NCBI GenBank assembly: GCA_039714395.1
Contig: JBDLJH010000008.1
Coordinates: forward strand, 62,001 to 126,000
Source: JAPHSX01 sp039714395
Lineage (GTDB): Bacteria; Pseudomonadota; Gammaproteobacteria; Thiohalomonadales; Thiohalomonadaceae
DNA length: 64,000 nt
Reading direction: 5' to 3'
Made by a program: the position numbers and the translations under genes. Positions 60,021-64,000 of the stretch are shown piece by piece (within the stretch, counting starts at the first letter, position 1; every line of letters starts with the position of its first letter). Below the pieces are notes generated by a model. It was not told the DNA's origin and did no database searches. It saw only the letters and a list, made by a program, of their open reading frames with translations.

Positions 60021-60626
60021 GTGGGCGTACTTGTAGGCCGTGAGGCACCTGATTTTACCGCTAATGCTGTACTGGGCAATGGCGAGATTGTTCCCAACTT
60101 CAATCTGAAAGAGAGCATTAAAGGCAAGTATGCCGTTATCTTTTTCTATCCGCTCGATTTTACCTTTGTCTGCCCCTCTGAGCTGATCGCCTTCGATCAC
60201 CGACTGGAGGAGTTTAAAAAGCGTAACGTAGAGGTGATCGGTGTCTCCATCGATTCCCACTACACCCACAATGCCTGGCGTAACACCGCCATTAACGACG
60301 GTGGTATTGGTCAGGTCAAATACCCGCTGGTTGCCGACATCAACCACAACATCTGCCAGGCCTATGATGTAGAGCACCCGAAGGCCGGTGTTGCCTTCCG
60401 CGCCTCCTTCCTTATCGATACCGCTGGTAATGTTCGTCACCAGGTGGTTAACGACCTGCCGCTGGGTCGTAACATCGATGAGATGTTGCGCATGATCGAC
60501 GCCCTGCAGTTCACCGAAGAGCATGGCGAAGTCTGCCCCGCAGGCTGGAACAAGGGTGATACCGGTATGAAAGCGACCCCTGACGGTGTTGCTTCGTACC
60601 TGGCGGATAACGCCGACAAGCTGTAA
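60021..60626 (+). CDS. 2-Cys peroxiredoxin (AhpC/TSA family)
   Basis: 201 residues reducing hydrogen peroxide and organic peroxides. The peroxidatic site is FYPLDFTFVCPSEL (C51) and the resolving site EVCPAGW (C172), the typical 2-Cys layout; GGIGQVKYPLVAD fits the conserved loop. Start is GTG at 60021 with AAGGAG 7 bases upstream. No AhpF or thioredoxin gene is adjacent, so the electron donor is unknown. It has its own terminator. Confidence 0.94.
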   Translation: MGVLVGREAPDFTANAVLGNGEIVPNFNLKESIKGKYAVIFFYPLDFTFVCPSELIAFDHRLEEFKKRNVEVIGVSIDSHYTHNAWRNTAINDGGIGQVKYPLVADINHNICQAYDVEHPKAGVAFRASFLIDTAGNVRHQVVNDLPLGRNIDEMLRMIDALQFTEEHGEVCPAGWNKGDTGMKATPDGVASYLADNADKL

Positions 60627-60645
60627 GTCTCGACTTACTGTAAGC

Positions 60646-60683
60646 AAAAAGGCCGGACACCTAATGGTGTCCGGCCTTTTTTG
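60646..60683 (+). terminator. Rho-independent terminator of the peroxiredoxin gene
   Basis: AAAAAGGCCGGACACC-TAAT-GGTGTCCGGCCTTTTT, a 16-bp perfect stem with a T run. Confidence 0.95.
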
Positions 60684-60855
60684 TGTCCGTTGTTTGTTTC
60701 TTTGCTGATTTGGCAGGTAACTATATTCTTAATAACTAATTAAAATGGTCGGACTTGAATGCCGGCCGCTCTCAAGATAGATTGTGCGGTGTCAGCATTA
60801 AAATAATTTCAGGCTGATACATCGGTTCGATGTGGTTCTATGGGGGAGGTGCATT

Positions 60856-60972
60856 ATGTTAGAGAAGGGTAAAGATTGCGCAAGCTGTATGAAATGCCGC
60901 TTTCGTTTTGCAATGCGACTTACCATTGCATTAACCTTTATCGGTATTGGTATCGCCTGGTATCTCCACTAA
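60856..60972 (+). CDS. Tiny Cys-containing membrane protein (38 aa)
   Basis: ATG at 60856 is preceded by GGAGG with 6-base spacing, an unusually strong site. The peptide begins with a charged, Cys-rich head (KDCASCMKCRFRF, a CxxC-x2-C pattern) and continues into a single membrane helix (LTIALTFIGIGIAWYL). Cys positions could bind metal or form a disulfide. I do not recognise a family. Good start signal, no competing gene and clean membrane segment argue it is real. Confidence 0.65.
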   Translation: MLEKGKDCASCMKCRFRFAMRLTIALTFIGIGIAWYLH

Positions 60973-61080
60973 ATGTTTCCTTAGCTAATAAATCTCGATA
61001 GAATAAGGGTATCTTTTCTATTGTCTGAAAGGCGCTCGACCAGAGCGACTGATTAAGGCCCTTATCGGAGGTATTTTGCC

Positions 61081-61320
61081 ATGATTGGTGAGCATCACGA
61101 CCTGTTACACGAACTTCCCGAGTACCGTGACAAGATTCACGAGATGAAGACAGGCAATAACCACTTTGCCAAGCTGTTTGATCAGTATCATGAGGTGGAT
61201 CACGAGGTTCGCCGTATTGAGCAGGGTATAGAGACCCCTTCGGATGACTACACCGAAGAGATGAAGAAGAAGCGTTTGGCGCTAAAGGATGAGCTGTTCC
61301 AGATGTTGAAGGCCGCCTGA
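61081..61320 (+). CDS. YdcH/DUF465 family small protein (79 aa)
   Basis: A helical, His-rich N-terminus (GEHHDLLHELPEYRDKIHEM) followed by HFAKLFDQYHEVDHEVRRIE and KKKRLALKDELFQML, the DUF465 pattern of two antiparallel helices. GGAGG lies 8 bases upstream. Family members are small cytoplasmic proteins of unknown function. A strong terminator follows. Confidence 0.9.
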   Translation: MIGEHHDLLHELPEYRDKIHEMKTGNNHFAKLFDQYHEVDHEVRRIEQGIETPSDDYTEEMKKKRLALKDELFQMLKAA

Positions 61321-61345
61321 TTTAAAGAATCAGCGGGTTGAAAGA

Positions 61346-61379
61346 AAGGGGGGATGCTGTGATGGCATCCCCCCTTTTT
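61346..61379. terminator. Rho-independent terminator after the YdcH-like gene
   Basis: AAGGGGGGATGC pairs with GCATCCCCCCTT around TGTGATG, followed by TTT. It separates the plus-strand gene from the convergent mutH and may serve both. Confidence 0.92.
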
Positions 61380-61418
61380 ACTTTTATGACGAATTACTAA
61401 TCAGGGCGAGGCTTAGTG

Positions 61419-62096
61419 TTAGACGAGGTAATGCTGCTGCAGGATGGCGTGGGTGAAGGCGGGGCGAAGGTAGTAGCCGCGCGGGTGGGTAAGGATGGCC
61501 TCACCATCGGCCCCGATACTCTGGCAGCGTACCCGTGAATTGGCTGCCTTGGGACGGATCTGTAACACGGTGCCCATACGTGCGGTGATCGACTCCAGTT
61601 CGCCCGTGCGGATCATGTCGCCCAGCTCCTCCCAGTCCTGTTGCAATGCCTGCGTCTCAGCCTGATCGGGGCTCCACAGCAGCGGTGTGCCAATTCGGCG
61701 CTGAGACAATGGGATATCGGGTTCCGCCTCCACGGGTATCCACAGTACCCGTGAGAGTTTCCGACAGATCCAGCTCTGCTCCCAGCGAGCCTCCAGCCCT
61801 TCGTCCAGTGGTACGGTACAAACATAAGTTGATTCACGGGGCCTGCCGTTACGGTCAATGGGCAGGGTCTTCATCTCTACACCGATGTCACGAAAGTCAG
61901 GTTCGGGCAACGATTCGGCATCGGCCCCCAGCGCCCGTTCTAGCAGTTGACCTACCCATCCCTTATGGCGGCGCAGATCCTGCGGTATAGCCACCCCCAT
62001 TACATCGGCAATGGCAGCAAGACTACGTCCGGCCAGAGCGTTGGCGCGTTGCATCAACTCCTCTTCGCTTTGTGGTGGCTGGGGCGGGTAGGACAT
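61419..62096 (-). CDS. mutH: DNA mismatch repair endonuclease MutH
   Basis: 225 residues related to Sau3AI. The catalytic D-x(6)-E-x-K motif is in PDFRDIGVEMKTLPID (near residue 66-81). The N-terminal LAGRSLAAIADVMG and the C-terminal MutL-contact region are conserved. It nicks the unmethylated strand at hemimethylated GATC when activated by MutS and MutL. Presence of mutH limits the organism to gammaproteobacteria with Dam methylation. Confidence 0.94.
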   Translation of the reverse strand: MSYPPQPPQSEEELMQRANALAGRSLAAIADVMGVAIPQDLRRHKGWVGQLLERALGADAESLPEPDFRDIGVEMKTLPIDRNGRPRESTYVCTVPLDEGLEARWEQSWICRKLSRVLWIPVEAEPDIPLSQRRIGTPLLWSPDQAETQALQQDWEELGDMIRTGELESITARMGTVLQIRPKAANSRVRCQSIGADGEAILTHPRGYYLRPAFTHAILQQHYLV

Positions 62097-62348
62097 GGTT
62101 GTGGGCCGCGTAGTCGAAAGGGGCTAGTGTAACGACTGCTCTGTCTCACCGCATCTTTACGGATCTCCTTGAAAGCCGTGATAAACAGCACAACATTGGT
62201 TTGAATAGATGTGCACCCGGTTTCGGTAGATAGAATAAGTGCTATCCGCGTGGCCCTCGTCTGGATTTTGATGAGGCTTGCCGTATCGATTGAGAGCTGT
62301 GTTAAGCTCTTTGCTATCGACTGTCAGGGAAAAGTGTCAGGGGGATAT

Positions 62349-62951
62349 ATGAAAAAAATAAGCGTACTGCTGTTGTTAATGTGGCTGCCCTTTGTGGCTC
62401 AGGCTGGTAACCCATATCCATCGCAGGAGACCGCGGGGCTGGAAGAACCCGCTAGAGTGCTTCGTGCCGGTGTGGAGAGTCTTACCGGTTATCTAAGTAA
62501 TAATAAGAATATTTCCCCGGCACAGTTACGTGCTTTTCTGGAGCAGGCGATCGTTCCCTATTTTGACTTCAATCGCATGGCCTTCTGGGCGGCGGGATCG
62601 GCTAACCGCTACCTTAAGCCTGAGCAGCGTAAACAGTTGACGGCAATGCTAAAGGAGCGTTTCCTGCAGGCGATGGCTGAACAGTTGAGTGGTTACAAGC
62701 AGAGCCGAATCCAGTATTTGCGCCCGCGCGGCAACCCACGCCGTGGCAATGTGACTTTAGGAGTGCGGGTATTTGGTGCCGAGAGCTATCCCATTCAGCT
62801 GGACTTCAAACTCTATCGTGGCAAGGCGGGATGGAAGGTTTACGATGTGGTGGCCAATGGCGTCAGTGCCGTTAACCACTATCGTAACGAGTTCTCTCAG
62901 CTAATAAGCCGTTACGGGATGCAGGGTTTTCTCGCCAACCTGGCGAGATAG
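62349..62951 (+). CDS. MlaC-family periplasmic phospholipid-binding protein (toluene-tolerance Ttg2D-like)
   Basis: 200 residues with a signal peptide (SVLLLLMWLPFVAQAG) and the MlaC pattern: FLEQAIVPYFDFNRMAFWAAGSANRYLKPEQRKQLTAMLKE-type region near 60-100 and KVYDVVANGVSAVNHYRNEF near the end. MlaC carries lipids between the outer membrane and an MlaFEDB transporter. No mla operon is here, so it is a lone copy, possibly for a different lipid. The start at 62349 follows a run of G; in-frame codons to 62211 are leader. Confidence 0.87.
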   Translation: MKKISVLLLLMWLPFVAQAGNPYPSQETAGLEEPARVLRAGVESLTGYLSNNKNISPAQLRAFLEQAIVPYFDFNRMAFWAAGSANRYLKPEQRKQLTAMLKERFLQAMAEQLSGYKQSRIQYLRPRGNPRRGNVTLGVRVFGAESYPIQLDFKLYRGKAGWKVYDVVANGVSAVNHYRNEFSQLISRYGMQGFLANLAR

Positions 62952-62973
62952 TTAAAGGCGAGTGAGTTGGTGC

Positions 62974-63087
62974 TCACTCGCAGCCGCAGCGGCTACAACC
63001 CTGAGTTAGACAGGTGTGAACCAGAAAGACACCTACTGCCGCAACAGACAACAGGCCACCAATTGTCAACAAGTCAAAGTAGAACAT
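62974..63087 (-). CDS. Tiny membrane protein with a Cys-rich tail (37 aa)
   Basis: ATG at 63087 has GAGG 8 bases upstream (an ATG at 63093 is possible). One membrane helix (LLTIGGLLSVAAVGVFLVHT) is followed by a short tail CLTQGCSRCGCE holding four Cys. The tail suggests metal or iron-sulfur binding or thiol exchange. I recognise no family. Its end coincides with the stem of a GCGAGTGAG/CTCACTCGC hairpin at 62958-62981. Confidence 0.55.
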   Translation of the reverse strand: MFYFDLLTIGGLLSVAAVGVFLVHTCLTQGCSRCGCE

Positions 63088-63290
63088 TGTCATTACCTCG
63101 TTCAGTTCAAGCGGGGGGACTTGATTACCATGTCTATTAGATAATAACTAAATACTAATAATCAATAGGGGATTTCCCTATATGTGATGGATTTTAGTCC
63201 CACTTTGTGAAATAGGTCTCCTTTCTCCCGGTGGCTTATCGGAAAATTAGCTATTCCCTCGCTACTTAGCGTGCCTGAGATTCTGACGAG

Positions 63291-63773
63291 TTAGGCTTGT
63301 TCACGAATCCAGTGACCAGATTTGCCTCCGGCCTTCTCCATCAACCTAACTCCCCCCATGGTCATCCCCTTATCCACCGCCTTGCACATATCGTAGATGG
63401 TTAGCAGGGTAACCTGTACTGCAGTCAGTGCCTCCATCTCCACACCGGTCTGGCCGCTGGTCTGTACTGTGGCAACGCAGTGTACGGCGTTATCCTCGCT
63501 GATTGGGCTAAGGTCTATATTGACCCTGGTCAGTGCCAGCGGATGACATAGTGGGATCAGATCGGAGGTGCGCTTGGCGGCCATGATTCCTGCAATGCGT
63601 GCTACCCCTAATACATCTCCTTTTTTGGCCTCGCCCTTGAGAATAAGCTCCAGGGTAGTGGGCAGCATATCAATGCGCCCCTCGGCAATGGCGATGCGTT
63701 TGGTTGTACTTTTGTCGCCGACATCGACCATATGGGCCTCGCCAGCCTGGTTGAAATGGGTCAGTTCGCTCAT
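63291..63773 (-). CDS. moaC: Cyclic pyranopterin monophosphate synthase MoaC
   Basis: 160 residues of molybdenum cofactor synthesis: MVDVGDKSTTKRIAIAEGRI, IPLCHPLALTRVNIDL, VATVQTSGQTGVEMEALTAV and the K in CKAVDKGMTMGGVRL are conserved. The start at 63773 (MSELTHFNQAGEAHMVDV) has GGAA upstream and is preferred over one 42 bases further. It is divergent from moaD rather than in the usual moaC-moaD order. Confidence 0.94.
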   Translation of the reverse strand: MSELTHFNQAGEAHMVDVGDKSTTKRIAIAEGRIDMLPTTLELILKGEAKKGDVLGVARIAGIMAAKRTSDLIPLCHPLALTRVNIDLSPISEDNAVHCVATVQTSGQTGVEMEALTAVQVTLLTIYDMCKAVDKGMTMGGVRLMEKAGGKSGHWIREQA

Positions 63774-63841
63774 GTTTGGCTTCCGTGGTGGCTGGAGATT
63801 GGTGGGAAATGGCATTCATGATAGTCTGGAGCGATACGGTG

Positions 63842-63857
63842 CGCAAACCGGTTTGCG
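63842..63857. promoter_or_regulatory. Perfect 16-bp palindrome between moaC and moaD
   Basis: CGCAAACC-GGTTTGCG, in the 95-base divergent gap, 12 bases before the moaD ATG. A likely operator or RNA hairpin controlling moaD; the factor is unknown. Confidence 0.5.
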
Positions 63858-63868
63858 AGGGTAACAGC

Positions 63869-64000
63869 ATGACTGTGAAGGTAAAATTTTTCGCCAGCCT
63901 GAAAGAGCAGATGGGCTGCGATGGGGCTACGGTAGAGATTGGCGAGGTCGCCACGGCGGCCGATGTCTGGTTGCAGGCATCGGGAGGGAAGGCGCTGCCC
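63869..64000 (+). CDS. moaD: Molybdopterin synthase sulfur carrier subunit MoaD (cut by window edge)
   Basis: 44 residues visible: MTVKVKFFASLKEQMGC, a ubiquitin-like start, with the conserved hydrophobic strand and loop typical of MoaD. The C-terminal GG that becomes thiocarboxylated lies beyond the window. GAGGG precedes the ATG. It is divergent from moaC. Confidence 0.87.
   Translation, partial: MTVKVKFFASLKEQMGCDGATVEIGEVATAADVWLQASGGKALP

Overview
The window reads as chromosome of a free-living gammaproteobacterium. The evidence is the conserved order lptD-surA-pdxA // rsmA-apaG-apaH on the minus strand, plus mutH, slyX, nirBD with a narK-type transporter, the amgK/murU cell-wall recycling pair (typical of Pseudomonas-like and Chromatiales-like bacteria rather than enterics), and many signalling proteins with GAF, HAMP or HD-GYP domains. 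Assignment to a Chromatiales-like lineage is inference only. No rRNA, tRNA, CRISPR array, prophage or complete transposase gene was seen.

Layout. 1-6122: end of rlmL, slyX, two secreted proteins of unknown role, an ArsR-rhodanese regulator divergent from a membrane fatty-acid-hydroxylase gene and two convergent TVP38/DedA genes, then riboflavin synthase. 6190-11946: a copper-type (OprC-like) TonB-dependent receptor divergent from its own exbB-exbD-tonB operon, then a flavin disulfide reductase. 12346-16114: cold-shock protein, RRM protein, ABC-F protein ybiT and three small unknowns. 16127-22724: a nitrogen-assimilation block (nirD, nirB, narK and a PP2C phosphatase/kinase fusion) whose two divergent operons each have a good sigma-54 promoter and share an NtrC-like site. 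22776-28727: GAF/HD-GYP protein, ABC-F protein yheS, arsM-arsR, apaH.

28885-44174 is the normally compact lptD-to-apaH cluster, here broken up by extra genes. A methyltransferase, a ComFB-like protein and a HExxH protein sit around apaG. About 7.9 kb lies between rsmA and pdxA. It holds (i) a PhnD-type binding protein plus hybrid histidine kinase, bounded by a duplicated, decayed piece of the rsmA 5' end, and (ii) a DUF4242-nitrilase-metallo-hydrolase operon divergent from a CadC-type winged-helix/TPR regulator, followed by a 77-bp MITE flanked by TTAA. The nitrilase ribosome binding site lies inside one of two mutually exclusive hairpins, so the leader looks like an RNA switch.

44258-56841: RND efflux pair, outer-membrane protein, amgK, signal peptidase, Sel1 protein, murU overlapping a glutamate-cysteine-ligase-like gene, an M14 deacylase, a small domain protein and purT. 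57012-64000: HAMP/GAF/HD-GYP protein, lipase-like protein, 2-Cys peroxiredoxin, two tiny Cys-containing membrane proteins not usually annotated, YdcH-like protein, mutH, MlaC-like protein and divergent moaC/moaD.

The most interesting candidates for undescribed biology are the nitrilase-DUF4242-metallohydrolase module with its regulator and leader switch, the SBP-kinase insertion flanked by the rsmA duplication, the glutamate-ligase/deacylase pair, and the two small Cys-rich membrane proteins.
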